A program made the position numbers and the translations under genes. The notes under the pieces were generated by a model that did no database searches, was not told the DNA's origin, and worked only from the letters and a program-made list of their open reading frames with translations. 49,622 bases of DNA, from positions 1-49,622 of the forward strand of contig CAZUPF010000001.1 in assembly GCA_964622035.1 (NCBI GenBank). Reading direction: 5' to 3'. This document shows, piece after piece, positions 1 to 7,062 of this stretch. The DNA is from CAZUPF01 sp964622035. GTDB taxonomy: Bacteria > Patescibacteriota > WWE3 > JAUXAW01 > JAYEID01. Positions within the stretch are counted from its first letter, which is position 1; each line of letters starts with the position of its first letter.

Positions 1-310
1 CCCCCTCCCCATCAGCGCACCAAGCTAACGTAGGTAACAGAGCGAAGTGTGGGGTGACTGGCCAAGATTCCAAAGTGAGCGTGGTGTTGAGCAGAGTGGC
101 GCCTAAGCACATCAACACTTCTGGTCGTTTTTCCGCCAGGATCGCACACGCCTTTTGCAAAAACTGCTGTGGCGCACTATCATCCGAGCCTAAATAGATA
201 CTCGTGCTCCTGCCCAGAGACGATAAGAACTGGGTAAGCAAGTGATCTGTGCTCCGTTCCGGCCTTGCCGCCGCCTCTTGTAGCTCCGTTAACAACTCCT
301 TCAGTAACAT
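1..310 (-). CDS. Hypothetical protein, C-terminal part cut by window edge
   Basis: An open frame begins at the ATG at 310 and runs off the left edge after 103 codons. A purine-rich stretch (GGGGAAGGGG) just upstream can serve as ribosome binding site. The visible part is leucine-rich and starts MLLKELLTELQEAAARPERS. I recognise no domain. Its codon use resembles neighbouring genes. The C-terminus lies outside the window, so length and function cannot be judged. Confidence 0.5.
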   Translation of the reverse strand, partial: MLLKELLTELQEAAARPERSTDHLLTQFLSSLGRSTSIYLGSDDSAPQQFLQKACAILAEKRPEVLMCLGATLLNTTLTLESWPVTPHFALLPTLAWCADGEG

Positions 311-506
311 GCCCCTTCCCCTTTCGCTAACTAACAGACCCCTCCAAAAACTCTGACAACGGACCCTATCATAATGGAATCTATAAGCTGTTTCAAGCAG
401 CTAAGCGAGCCATTGCGCCTTGGAGACTTCTTTGGTAGTATTCTTATCTAAGATAGGTTAATGGGACTGAGAAGCACGAAAACGAAGAAGGGGGAGATGA
501 TATAGT
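311..506. other. Divergent intergenic region without a gene
   Basis: This stretch separates the left-edge minus-strand gene from the plus-strand gene at 507. It must hold promoters for both. AT-rich hexamers such as TATCAT near 368 and TATCTA near 447 are present, but none pairs with a convincing -35 box, so I do not assign a promoter. Confidence 0.3.
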
Positions 507-992
507 ATGTCTACGGGACGATCACCGAGGGTTACCGCCTGGCCTGATAGTGGCCAGACGCCAGCACAGGACTTTGTTAATATCCTTGATGAAGAGGGCA
601 CGAATGTTATCGTGGCCTATGAGAAAAACGCGGGAAGTCCCGAGAACGCTAGTCCCGAAGAAGTCCTGCTCGTGATACTGGAACCACAGTGCCTTGGAGA
701 AGCCGATAGGCTCTGCGGAAGTGGGAGTATTTTTCTGGATGGTAATTTGTTGGAAATTACCGGTGGGAATATTGTGCACACCCTAGCTGAGGAAGGTGCA
801 AGCTTTGTGGTAGTACGGGACCCCAACCAGAAGGTACTCTTCATCGCCGCAAGGCCACAAGCTGTGCCGAAGCTACTTGCAGCGGTGTCTCGCAGGTACC
901 TGAGTTCCGCTGTATTGCGAAGCTTATCGGGTTGGGTCAGCGAGAAAATACGTAAGGGGGGCGAGGTTCCGGAGCCGAACTTACTGGCCTAA
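507..992 (+). CDS. Hypothetical protein, 161 aa
   Basis: The ATG at 507 follows a strong purine ribosome binding site (GGGGGAG at 490-496). The soluble protein alternates hydrophobic strands and loops (for example GTNVIVAYEK and GASFVVVRDPNQKVLFIAAR), suggesting a beta-rich fold. There is no signal peptide or membrane segment. I do not recognise a family. It stands alone, convergent with the DEAD-box helicase gene, with a hairpin between the two stops. It belongs to the set of orphan genes in this window that carry a strong Shine-Dalgarno site. Confidence 0.7.
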   Translation: MSTGRSPRVTAWPDSGQTPAQDFVNILDEEGTNVIVAYEKNAGSPENASPEEVLLVILEPQCLGEADRLCGSGSIFLDGNLLEITGGNIVHTLAEEGASFVVVRDPNQKVLFIAARPQAVPKLLAAVSRRYLSSAVLRSLSGWVSEKIRKGGEVPEPNLLA

Positions 993-1008
993 CAGCTAGT
1001 GAGCGCCG

Positions 1009-1031
1009 GCTCGTACTTTTGGGGTACGAGC
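1009..1031. terminator. Hairpin between convergent genes
   Basis: GCTCGTAC (1009-1016) pairs perfectly with GTACGAGC (1024-1031) across a 7-base loop. It lies between the stops of the gene at 507 and the helicase gene. No T-run follows on either strand, so termination is plausible but not certain. Confidence 0.45.
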
Positions 1032-1037
1032 GCGTTC

Positions 1038-2222
1038 TCAGTCAACAAAGGTCAGGGCAACACCCTTTTTGCCCACTCTTCCCGTCCGGCCAATCCGGTG
1101 CACATAATCATTATATGATCCAGGCACATCGTAGTTGATGACATGGGTTATATCCTCTATGTCGAGCCCCCTAGAGGCCACATCAGTAGCCAGTAGAACC
1201 TGAACCTTGTTATCTCTTAGCATCTTTACCGCCCGCAGCCGCTGGGCCTGGCTCTTGTTACCGTGAATTGCCGCGGCCCTAAAACCCCGCGCTGTCAGGC
1301 TTGTTGCCAATTTATTCACTCCCCATTTGGTGCGGCCAAAAACCAAAACCTTCTTAAACTCCTCGTTGGTCAGGAGTTGGTGAAGAATATCTAACTTGTT
1401 TTTGCCCCGAGTCCGAATTATGTCTTGATCAACATTCCGGGGGGTTGCGCCAGTTTTTACCGACACAGTTACCGGGTTGGTTAGAAATTCGTTCATTACT
1501 TTCTCAGTTTCCCTGGGCAGTGTGGCCGAGAAAAACAAAGACTGGCGCTTCTGTGGTAGGAGCGAAACCAGGTGTCGAATATCATGGATGAAGCCCATAT
1601 CCAGCATCCGATCCACCTCATCGAGCACAATGTTTTGACACTGGCCCAAACGCAAAATCCGCCGCTCTTCTAGATCTTTTAGTCTCCCGGGGGTGCCGAT
1701 CACAAAATTCGGCTGGCGTGACAACTGGCGGGCCTGGTTGCTCAGTGACACACCACCGATGCACAGGGTTGAAAAAATCCCCGCCCCTCGGCTAAACCGG
1801 CCAAGCTCATCTTGAATCTGTGCAGCCAGTTCTCGAGTGGGGGTTACGATCAAAACATGTTGGTTTCGGTCTTTTGCTACCTTGGTAATCAACGGCAGCA
1901 AAAAAGCCGCCGTTTTTCCGGTTCCGGTGTTGGCCACACCAACCAAGTCTCTCCCTTCCAATATTGGGTTTATTGCCTGATCCTGAACGGCAGTTGGTTT
2001 GTCAAAGCCGCACGCCAGAACATTCTTTTTTACCGTATCATCTAAAGGAAAATCCGCAAAACTATGCACAGGAGCATAGGGAGTTTCGGCCACATTGGAC
2101 GCTTTTCTGACGAACATTAGGGGATTCAAAGAGGCCCCTTTGTTTCGGTAGCCACCGCGACCTCCGGACCTGTTTTTCTGCCCGCGAAAACCACGGGAAC
2201 GACCACGCTGATAGTTGCTCAT
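1038..2222 (-). CDS. DEAD-box ATP-dependent RNA helicase, 394 aa
   Basis: This is an RNA-dependent ATPase that unwinds RNA, probably in cold adaptation, ribosome assembly or mRNA decay. Helicase motifs appear in order: motif I (NTGTGKTA), Ia (PTRELA), Ib (TPGR), motif II as DEVD rather than DEAD, III (SAT) and VI (HRIGRTGR). Residues 1-28 form a short basic RG-rich leader (RGRSRGFRG), here N-terminal instead of the usual C-terminal tail. I chose the ATG at 2222 because translation from the upstream TTG at 2303 would add an unlikely leader. There is no clear Shine-Dalgarno site. A good promoter lies about 120 bases upstream, giving a long 5' leader as in cold-inducible helicase genes. Confidence 0.93.
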   Translation of the reverse strand: MSNYQRGRSRGFRGQKNRSGGRGGYRNKGASLNPLMFVRKASNVAETPYAPVHSFADFPLDDTVKKNVLACGFDKPTAVQDQAINPILEGRDLVGVANTGTGKTAAFLLPLITKVAKDRNQHVLIVTPTRELAAQIQDELGRFSRGAGIFSTLCIGGVSLSNQARQLSRQPNFVIGTPGRLKDLEERRILRLGQCQNIVLDEVDRMLDMGFIHDIRHLVSLLPQKRQSLFFSATLPRETEKVMNEFLTNPVTVSVKTGATPRNVDQDIIRTRGKNKLDILHQLLTNEEFKKVLVFGRTKWGVNKLATSLTARGFRAAAIHGNKSQAQRLRAVKMLRDNKVQVLLATDVASRGLDIEDITHVINYDVPGSYNDYVHRIGRTGRVGKKGVALTFVD

Positions 2223-2348
2223 TTTGTTAGAATAACGACTTTTAGAAGGAGACGATTCGGAAGGAGGAAGGTACGAGTACCTAGACCAAGTAAACCGACT
2301 CAAATATCAGTATTAACTACTGACGGACATCTAAGGCTAACGGGGGGA

Positions 2349-2377
2349 ATTGTAGCACACTTGGTCGCCGTTGTCCA
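2349..2377 (-). promoter_or_regulatory. Sigma-70-type promoter of the DEAD-box helicase
   Basis: On the minus strand a -35 TGGACA (2372-2377), a 17-base spacer and a -10 TACAAT (2349-2354) preceded by TGC (extended -10) form a near-consensus promoter. Transcription would start near 2342. Confidence 0.75.
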
Positions 2378-2511
2378 GTACATAGCAAGTGCTCCCCCCT
2401 CCCGCCCCGACGGCAATGTGGTCCGTCCGGTCTATGAATTTGTCAAAAGACTGTAGGAATGGGATTTGCAATAGGTAGGCTCTTGGTAGGGCTTGGTTAC
2501 AGCGGAAAGAG

Positions 2512-2540
2512 AAAAAAAGGGGGGGGAAAGAGACCCCCCC
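2512..2540 (-). terminator. Intrinsic terminator downstream of the gene at 2593
   Basis: Read on the minus strand, a G7 run (2534-2540) pairs with a C8 run (2519-2526) over a short loop, followed by seven T residues (2512-2518). It ends the transcript of the 181-aa orphan gene. Confidence 0.8.
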
Positions 2541-2592
2541 TGGTACGCATGTAGTGTACACGCGATAGGGGGGGTGTTTTTGCTTCGTGAGC

Positions 2593-3138
2593 CTACCAGG
2601 AGCCGAATGGCGCAGCGGCGTGAGCAGGCTCGTCGGTCCGCTGGACCCGCGCAAGAATGGTTTTGGGAACAGCGAGGCCCATCTCCTGCTCGTTGATGAG
2701 CACCGCAATCTCGCAGAAGTCGTCCGTAAGGATCTGGCTAACGGTCACCACGTCACCCTCTTCCAGATCCGCCTCCCTGAGGTCATTCGCAAGCGCCCTA
2801 GCGAGGGTGGTCCTTTGGCGCTCGCTAAACCCCGCACTGTCGCCGGGATACTCATCAATCTTGACGATCTTGGCCCGATCCCCCGGCTTCAGCTCGGTTT
2901 CAAGCAACCGGCGCCCCATCTGAAGCACTCCCCCAGTAGCTGCTCTGAGTAGCATATCCCCGAGGTCGTTCGCGGCGAGTATGCCCAACGTTGCGGGCTT
3001 CAGATCTACGATAAACCGCGAAACAGCAGTCCAAACAGGAGCTGGGATATTACCCGCCCCGTCGTCGAGGTCCCTTAGGGTAAACCCAAATTTCTCAAGA
3101 ACTCTCTTCGCAATCTTCTCCGTTAACGTTAGCGTCAT
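2593..3138 (-). CDS. Hypothetical protein, 181 aa, with possible SH3-like barrel
   Basis: A perfect Shine-Dalgarno AGGAGG sits just before the ATG at 3138. The N-terminal third is helical (TEKIAKRVLEKFGF). The middle and end hold short strands such as LKPGDRAKIVKIDEYPG and LEEGDVVTVSQI, which look like SH3-type barrels; this is only an impression. There is no signal peptide or membrane segment. The gene is a single-gene unit with its own promoter (3215-3243) and a strong terminator. I do not recognise the family. Confidence 0.75.
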   Translation of the reverse strand: MTLTLTEKIAKRVLEKFGFTLRDLDDGAGNIPAPVWTAVSRFIVDLKPATLGILAANDLGDMLLRAATGGVLQMGRRLLETELKPGDRAKIVKIDEYPGDSAGFSERQRTTLARALANDLREADLEEGDVVTVSQILTDDFCEIAVLINEQEMGLAVPKTILARVQRTDEPAHAAAPFGSW

Positions 3139-3214
3139 TATGCACCTCCTAGGGTTAAGTGACGCATGCTGCGGGCTACCACTTTGGTTAGCCCAAGCTG
3201 TTTAAGATGGGCAG

Positions 3215-3243
3215 ATTATAGCGCAAATAGGGGTAAATTACAA
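3215..3243 (-). promoter_or_regulatory. Sigma-70-type promoter of the gene at 2593-3138
   Basis: A -35 TTGTAA (3238-3243), a 17-base spacer and a perfect -10 TATAAT (3215-3220) lie on the minus strand, giving a leader of about 70 bases. Confidence 0.8.
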
Positions 3244-3306
3244 GTCTATGGGGTAAAGCGGTCTCACCTTGGCCAGTTGCCTTACTACTTAACAAGCTAT
3301 TCGTAA

Positions 3307-3332
3307 CCTCGCGGGCGACTTCGCCCGCGAGG
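3307..3332 (-). terminator. GC-rich hairpin downstream of the secreted protein gene
   Basis: An 11-bp perfect stem (CCTCGCGGGCG with its complement) and a 4-base loop lie 18 bases beyond the stop at 3351. No long T-run follows, so it may act as a terminator or as an mRNA-protecting hairpin. Confidence 0.55.
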
Positions 3333-3350
3333 ACTCCTCCTAAGTGTCGC

Positions 3351-3743
3351 TTAGCGCCTCAGACCAAACCCACCGGAACCGTCCGCCGGACACTCGCCAC
3401 GCGCTGCTCGCCGCTCCTCTCGTGCCTCCATTCGCTCTGCTATCACCTCTTCCGAAAAACCCCGCTCGGCCCAACGGGCGCGAGCCCCCTCACCCATCCG
3501 CTCGTGCAGCTCTTCCCGACTTACGCCCCGCTCTTCCATAATCTCCGGGAAAGTGCTCTCTTCTAAAGCCCCCTCGAGCTCCTCCACACTCATTCCCAGC
3601 GTTTCGGCCTTCGTTTCCAACATCCGCTCCCGACCGAATCCCCGACCGCCAAAACCCTCCTTAACCGCCGCCAGCGCTGGTTGCGCCAGAACCGCTCCCG
3701 CCAGAGCCAAGGTAACTAAACCTGCAAAAAATAGCTTAGACAT
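3351..3743 (-). CDS. Secreted DUF2680/YckD-like protein, 130 aa
   Basis: The product starts with a clear signal peptide (KLFFAGLVTLALAGAVLA, cleavage probably after QPALA). The mature part is charged and helical, with the pattern LGMSVEELEGALEE then FPEIMEERGVSREELHERM. This pattern resembles the DUF2680 (YckD-like) family, in which a short helix-turn unit recurs. The start at 3743 is chosen because a GGGGGGTGA ribosome binding site lies 8 bases before it. It is the third gene of the sigma factor operon but also has its own upstream motif, shared with the sigma gene (3769-3797). It is probably a target of that sigma factor. Confidence 0.75.
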   Translation of the reverse strand: MSKLFFAGLVTLALAGAVLAQPALAAVKEGFGGRGFGRERMLETKAETLGMSVEELEGALEESTFPEIMEERGVSREELHERMGEGARARWAERGFSEEVIAERMEAREERRAARGECPADGSGGFGLRR

Positions 3744-3768
3744 CTTTTCATCACCCCCCTTCATTTAG

Positions 3769-3797
3769 TAATACAAACGAGAGGGGGAATTTCTTTC
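3769..3797 (-). promoter_or_regulatory. Candidate ECF sigma target promoter (copy 2)
   Basis: On the minus strand GAAAGAAA (3790-3797) and TTGTATTA (3769-3776) are separated by 13 bases. The same two octamers, 12 bases apart, precede the sigma gene (5115-5142). The motif overlaps the last codons of the membrane protein gene. Confidence 0.45.
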
Positions 3798-4536
3798 AGA
3801 AATCACGGAGAGGGGCGCGGCGAGGAGGTTTTTGCCGGCCCTTAACCTGCGGTACGGATTCTGTTCGCCAGTGGAGACCCCCGCAGCCGATTCCCTTGGC
3901 TAGAAAAACAGCACCCTGCCACTTACCCACTACCCGAACCCGCTGCCCGATCTCAAAATCAGCACCAAAAGGTAGCAGAGTATTCTCGTCCAAAACTACA
4001 GCAACCGTCTCCCCTTGAGGTGTAACCAGCACCACTCGCCGTTCCGCAACCTCGGCTACTTGACCAACTACCCAAGTTCGTCCGGAAAACTGGCTCTGCT
4101 GTAGCCGCTGGTCCCAACGGCGCGCCACCCGCTCACTAACCCCACTCAAATCCAAAAACAATCCCAAAGCCAGAACCAAGGTAACCAGCCCGGTAATAAG
4201 TCCTAAAAAGCTAACTCGGTAAGAGGCCTCGTAGCGCCGCAGCAGAAAAACACCCAGAGCGGTGCTAGCCAGAGCGAAAAGAACACTCAACCACGGGAGG
4301 GTGGCCAAAAAAGGCCGCAAGCCAAAGCTGCCAAACCAGAGATACCCAAACGGCCCAATCGTCCGCAGGCGCCAAAAAACTAACTGGGCGAAGAAGACAG
4401 CCAAAAGTAACACTCCAGCCAAACCCACCCCTAAGAAAACCGTTCCCAGCAGGAAGTAGGCCTTGGATTTCATCCGGGCCTCGCCCCGACCAATCCTCCC
4501 CATTACTTTTTGAGCTAACTGTTCATTTTCGGCCAT
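3796..4536 (-). CDS. Membrane protein, likely anti-sigma partner, 246 aa
   Basis: The ATG at 4536 follows AGGAGGGGGG and overlaps the sigma gene end by 14 bases, so the two are translationally coupled. Residues 1-25 are polar and could bind the sigma factor in the cytoplasm. Three membrane segments follow (about 27-55, 76-99 and 109-129). The C-terminal part (about 150-225) is beta-rich, for example EVAERRVVLVTPQGETVAVV, ending with a VVGKWQGAVFLAKGI strand pair like an OB fold. Membrane proteins encoded directly after ECF sigma genes are commonly their regulators. No zinc-binding anti-sigma motif (HxxxCxxC) is visible, so the role is inferred from position. Confidence 0.65.
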   Translation of the reverse strand: MAENEQLAQKVMGRIGRGEARMKSKAYFLLGTVFLGVGLAGVLLLAVFFAQLVFWRLRTIGPFGYLWFGSFGLRPFLATLPWLSVLFALASTALGVFLLRRYEASYRVSFLGLITGLVTLVLALGLFLDLSGVSERVARRWDQRLQQSQFSGRTWVVGQVAEVAERRVVLVTPQGETVAVVLDENTLLPFGADFEIGQRVRVVGKWQGAVFLAKGIGCGGLHWRTESVPQVKGRQKPPRRAPLRDF

Positions 4537-5101
4537 AATTCTTGCCCCCCTCCTGAGTGCAGATTCCCCGAGCCAGCTTTTTACCACGGCGCAATCGTGT
4601 GCCTACCGTACCCACGGATATCCGCAATACATTGCTAATTTCAGCATAAGACTTTTCCTCAAGATAGAAAAGAACTAATGGGGCGCTATATTTTAATGGT
4701 AGCTGATCCAGACACTCCCCAAGCAGTTCCTCCGCCTCTTCCTTTTCCAAAATCTCTTCCGGTCCCCGATCTCGCGTTGCTAACCGCTGCAAAAATGGCT
4801 CATCTAGGGGAAGCTCTCGCCGATACTTTTTAATATAATTTAGAGCCCCATTATGCACAATCCGGTAAATCCAGCTAGAAAAACTCTTTTTAGTATTGAA
4901 CCCCCGCAGGTTAATAAAGGCCTTAATAAACGCTTCTTGGACCACATCCTCTGCCCGCCCCCGATCACGCAGGAAGTACCCGGCGTAGCGGAGTAGCTTC
5001 TCTTGATAACGACCAACGAGCTCGGCATAGAGCTCTTGATCCTCACTGCGGACTAATTCCACCAGCTGCTCATCACTAAGATCTTCTGTAGTATTTTTCA
5101 T
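4523..5101 (-). CDS. ECF-family RNA polymerase sigma factor, 192 aa
   Basis: The protein has the two-domain layout of an extracytoplasmic-function sigma factor. Region 2 lies at about residues 20-90 (LLRYAGYFLRDRGRAEDVVQ, then WIYRIVHN). Region 4 is a helix-turn-helix at about 130-180 (EEKSYAEISNVLRISVGTVG). The length is usual for the family. GGGAGG precedes the ATG. It heads a three-gene operon with a membrane protein and a secreted protein, a typical envelope-stress layout. A motif upstream of the gene recurs before the secreted protein gene, suggesting that the factor activates its own operon. Confidence 0.92.
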   Translation of the reverse strand: MKNTTEDLSDEQLVELVRSEDQELYAELVGRYQEKLLRYAGYFLRDRGRAEDVVQEAFIKAFINLRGFNTKKSFSSWIYRIVHNGALNYIKKYRRELPLDEPFLQRLATRDRGPEEILEKEEAEELLGECLDQLPLKYSAPLVLFYLEEKSYAEISNVLRISVGTVGTRLRRGKKLARGICTQEGGKNYGRK

Positions 5102-5114
5102 TCCCTCCCTATAT

Positions 5115-5142
5115 TAATACAATTTGGAAAGAGTTTTCTTTC
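5115..5142 (-). promoter_or_regulatory. Candidate autoregulated ECF sigma promoter (copy 1)
   Basis: GAAAGAAA (5135-5142) and TTGTATTA (5115-5122) are 12 bases apart on the minus strand, directly before the sigma gene. See the related copy at 3769-3797. Confidence 0.45.
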
Positions 5143-5159
5143 GCCGGTACGATCTCTAA

Positions 5160-5201
5160 AAAGAAAAACTCCCCAGGAGGTATAAACCTTTTGGGGAGTT
5201 T
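5160..5201 (-). terminator. Intrinsic terminator after the gene at 5226
   Basis: Minus strand: a 10-bp stem built on AAACTCCCCA (between 5166-5175 and 5192-5201) is followed by TTTTTCTTTTT. It is one of three related terminators in this region (also near 5990 and 6690). Confidence 0.8.
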
Positions 5202-5225
5202 CGGTTGCTGGAACAGGGCACTCGC

Positions 5226-5525
5226 TTACCCAACGCGGGCCCAACGGGCACGGGTCTTTGCATCAACGCTAACCCAGAACGCTGCTTGCATCCAAAGTAT
5301 CCCTAAAATACCTAGTAGGGCAAGCTTCGGTAGCGTCATCGGTACCCACACCACCATTAGCGCCTCCAAAACAAGGCACATTCTCGCGATAGCAACCACT
5401 AGGAGAACGCACACTAACAACAACCCCGGGCTTACCCGGCAACGTGCGGCGCGCCTGTCTAGCACAGACGAGGTAACGGCAGCTGTCGCTACCAACAACC
5501 AGGGACATATATAGAATAGAATCAA
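5226..5525 (-). CDS. Small membrane protein, 99 aa
   Basis: The product is strongly hydrophobic, with about three membrane segments (ILFYICPWLLVATAAV; LLLVCVLLVVAIA; LALLGILGILWMQAAFW). I chose the TTG at 5525 because AAGGAGG lies 5 bases before it; an in-frame TTG at 5546 lacks this. The gene has its own promoter at 5583-5611 and its own terminator. No family is recognised. Confidence 0.65.
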   Translation of the reverse strand: MILFYICPWLLVATAAVTSSVLDRRAARCRVSPGLLLVCVLLVVAIARMCLVLEALMVVWVPMTLPKLALLGILGILWMQAAFWVSVDAKTRARWARVG

Positions 5526-5582
5526 GGTCGCCTCCTTCTTCTGCAAACTACTGAAACATCTCCCTTTTCCGATTAGGATCTA

Positions 5583-5611
5583 AGTGTAACAGGAAAAACA
5601 GCCGTGGTCAA
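5583..5611 (-). promoter_or_regulatory. Sigma-70-type promoter of the gene at 5226-5525
   Basis: A -35 TTGACC (5606-5611), a 17-base spacer and a -10 TACACT (5583-5588) lie on the minus strand. Confidence 0.75.
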
Positions 5612-5630
5612 TCTTATAGTTAGAAGAGGA

Positions 5631-5936
5631 CTAAGAAACAACGAGAATAAGAACAATAACCAGGACAAAGAGAGCTAGCCACGCGGCCGTAGCCACAACT
5701 AGTTTTAGAGCCTCCACCCGCTGCTTCTTTTCCCAAAACAGGATAATTGGGTAGCCCAAACCGATCAGGGACGAGATTAAGACCGAGGCAACAAAAAGAA
5801 GGAGAAGGAATACCGGACCCCAAAAGTTCGCCATTGGGCCGAACCAGTGCTCTCCCTGCCAAAACACCAGCCCCACTAGTCCGCAGTAAACCACCAATCC
5901 CAAAGCTTGAAGAAAGGCAATAAATAAATTACTCAT
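5631..5936 (-). CDS. Small membrane protein, 101 aa
   Basis: Three hydrophobic segments are visible (FIAFLQALGLVVYCGLVGLVF; FLLLLFVASVLISSLIGLGYP; VVATAAWLALFVLVIVLILVV), joined by a short charged loop (FWEKKQRVEALK). The ATG at 5936 is preceded by GAGGGTTGAGG. It lies between the acyltransferase gene and another small membrane protein gene and has its own promoter. No family is recognised. Confidence 0.65.
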   Translation of the reverse strand: MSNLFIAFLQALGLVVYCGLVGLVFWQGEHWFGPMANFWGPVFLLLLFVASVLISSLIGLGYPIILFWEKKQRVEALKLVVATAAWLALFVLVIVLILVVS

Positions 5937-5954
5937 CCTCAACCCTCTGCTCAC

Positions 5955-5983
5955 AGTATACACCAATTAGACACCGCTGAAAA
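5955..5983 (-). promoter_or_regulatory. Promoter of the gene at 5631-5936
   Basis: A -10 TATACT (5955-5960) with a weaker -35 TTTTCA (5978-5983) at 17 bases lies on the minus strand. Confidence 0.55.
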
Positions 5984-6019
5984 AAGAACTCCCCTGGAAG
6001 ATGTTACTTCGGGGGAGTT
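5980..6019 (-). terminator. Intrinsic terminator after the acyltransferase gene
   Basis: Minus strand: AACTCCCC pairs with GGGGAGTT, with an inner GAAG/CTTC pair, followed by CTTTTTT. It overlaps the promoter of the next gene. Confidence 0.8.
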
Positions 6020-6036
6020 ACGAACGCGGCCAGCTG

Positions 6037-6660
6037 TTATGCGTAGTCACCACGCATCCACTTTGGCAGAAGCTCGGCAATTCGCGGCATGATCTGCGTG
6101 TGAGTCGCTTCCCGTAGCATTACCATCTTTACCGGACTATCGGAAGGGAAATCCAAAGTGAAGACCTCCCCTACTATAATGGTAATTTCTGGTCGCCTTA
6201 GCCGAAGCAGCTCTCCCAATGCTCTATTACACCGCAGTATCCCAACCGGAAGTAGCGGTACACCGCCAGCCCGTGAAGCTAAATAGGCTGCCCCAGGTTT
6301 GGCCTTTTTGAGCGTACCATCCGTCCTCGTCCCCTCCGGGGAAATAAGCAAAACCCGCCCGCTGTCGAGAACCGCCTGCGCCGATCTTAGTGCCCCCCTA
6401 TCAACTTCTCCCCTCCGAACAAAGATAAGGTGGCCCAACGCCTTCCCAATCCGCAAGAAGATATTAGAGCGGTGGGCGTACGCTCCGAAACCAACTATCT
6501 CAAAGGGCAGAACGGCGAGAAGGACCACATCCAGAGCAGCCGTGTGATTAAAAACCACCAGCAACGGCCCGCCCTCAGGAATATTCTCCCGACCCACAAC
6601 CTTTAGCCGGAAGAACACCCGGCACAGAAAGCGAAACACACTAGCAAGTAGTTTGTACAC
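6037..6660 (-). CDS. plsC: PlsC-like 1-acyl-glycerol-3-phosphate acyltransferase, 207 aa
   Basis: The enzyme family transfers an acyl chain to lysophosphatidic acid in membrane lipid synthesis. The catalytic HX4D motif is NHTAALD (H39, D44) and the substrate motif EGTR lies at 109-112. A hydrophobic N-terminus would hold it at the membrane. The start is GTG at 6660, with GGGGGAGG close before it. No other lipid synthesis gene is nearby. Some lysophospholipid acyltransferases share these motifs, so the exact acceptor is uncertain. Confidence 0.85.
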   Translation of the reverse strand: MYKLLASVFRFLCRVFFRLKVVGRENIPEGGPLLVVFNHTAALDVVLLAVLPFEIVGFGAYAHRSNIFLRIGKALGHLIFVRRGEVDRGALRSAQAVLDSGRVLLISPEGTRTDGTLKKAKPGAAYLASRAGGVPLLPVGILRCNRALGELLRLRRPEITIIVGEVFTLDFPSDSPVKMVMLREATHTQIMPRIAELLPKWMRGDYA

Positions 6661-6676
6661 TGCCTCCCCCTCTCTA

Positions 6677-6716
6677 GAAAAAGATCTCCCCTGGAAAACG
6701 ACTATCTCCAGGGGAG
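6677..6716 (-). terminator. Intrinsic terminator after the gene at 6736
   Basis: Minus strand: a perfect 10-bp stem CTCCCCTGGA/TCCAGGGGAG (6686-6695 with 6707-6716) is followed by ATCTTTTTC. Confidence 0.85.
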
Positions 6717-6735
6717 TAGCGCGCCGGTTGGGATT

Positions 6736-6985
6736 TTAGCCCCCGAGAAGAACACCGCCCTCGGTTCCATTCTGCCGACGACATTTCCGACCATATTCCT
6801 TTGCTCCCCGAGCCACCCCCTCAGTTGCGGGAAAAACAACGTAGAGAGCAATACCTATATCGGCAAAGGCGGTTACTATTCCGGGCAGGGGGCCCACCAA
6901 ACGGGGGAGTGCTGGCCAGAACGCCCAGAGCGGTGAGTGCCATGAGCACCCGAAGCCCATACGCCGCAAGACATGAGAGGTGCAT
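6736..6985 (-). pseudogene. Small membrane protein gene with a frame break
   Basis: A strong ribosome binding site (AAGGAG) precedes the ATG at 6985, whose frame starts MHLSCLAAYGLRVLMALTAL and stops after about 54 codons. The downstream part that looks like protein (GIVTAFADIGIALYVVFPA) lies in another frame ending at 6736. Removing one base at the C5 run (6903-6907) joins the two into one protein of about 82 aa with two hydrophobic segments. The gene has its own promoter and terminator. The break may be a real mutation or a homopolymer sequencing error. Confidence 0.55.
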
Positions 6986-7036
6986 CTCCGTTTCTCCTTT
7001 CTACAAATACCTCCGCAACACACACTCGATAATTTC

Positions 7037-7045
7037 ACTATAGCA
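7037..7045 (-). promoter_or_regulatory. Extended -10 promoter of the gene at 6736-6985
   Basis: TGC followed by TATAGT (7037-7042) on the minus strand forms an extended -10 element, about 50 bases before the start codon. No good -35 is visible. Confidence 0.5.
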
Positions 7046-7062
7046 CGCAGAAATACGGGACG

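Larger units (their letters stand above)
2223..2592. other. Leader of helicase gene plus upstream terminator region
   Basis: No gene is seen here. The left part is the roughly 120-base untranslated leader of the helicase mRNA, with a small hairpin TCAGTA/TACTGA at 2306-2322. The right part holds the helicase promoter (2349-2377) and the terminator of the gene at 2593. Confidence 0.6.

Noticed and set aside
2337..2708. Open frame of 123 codons on the minus strand
   Set aside because: It overlaps the start of the terminator and the gene at 2593 in another frame, lacks a ribosome binding site and has a composition unlike protein.
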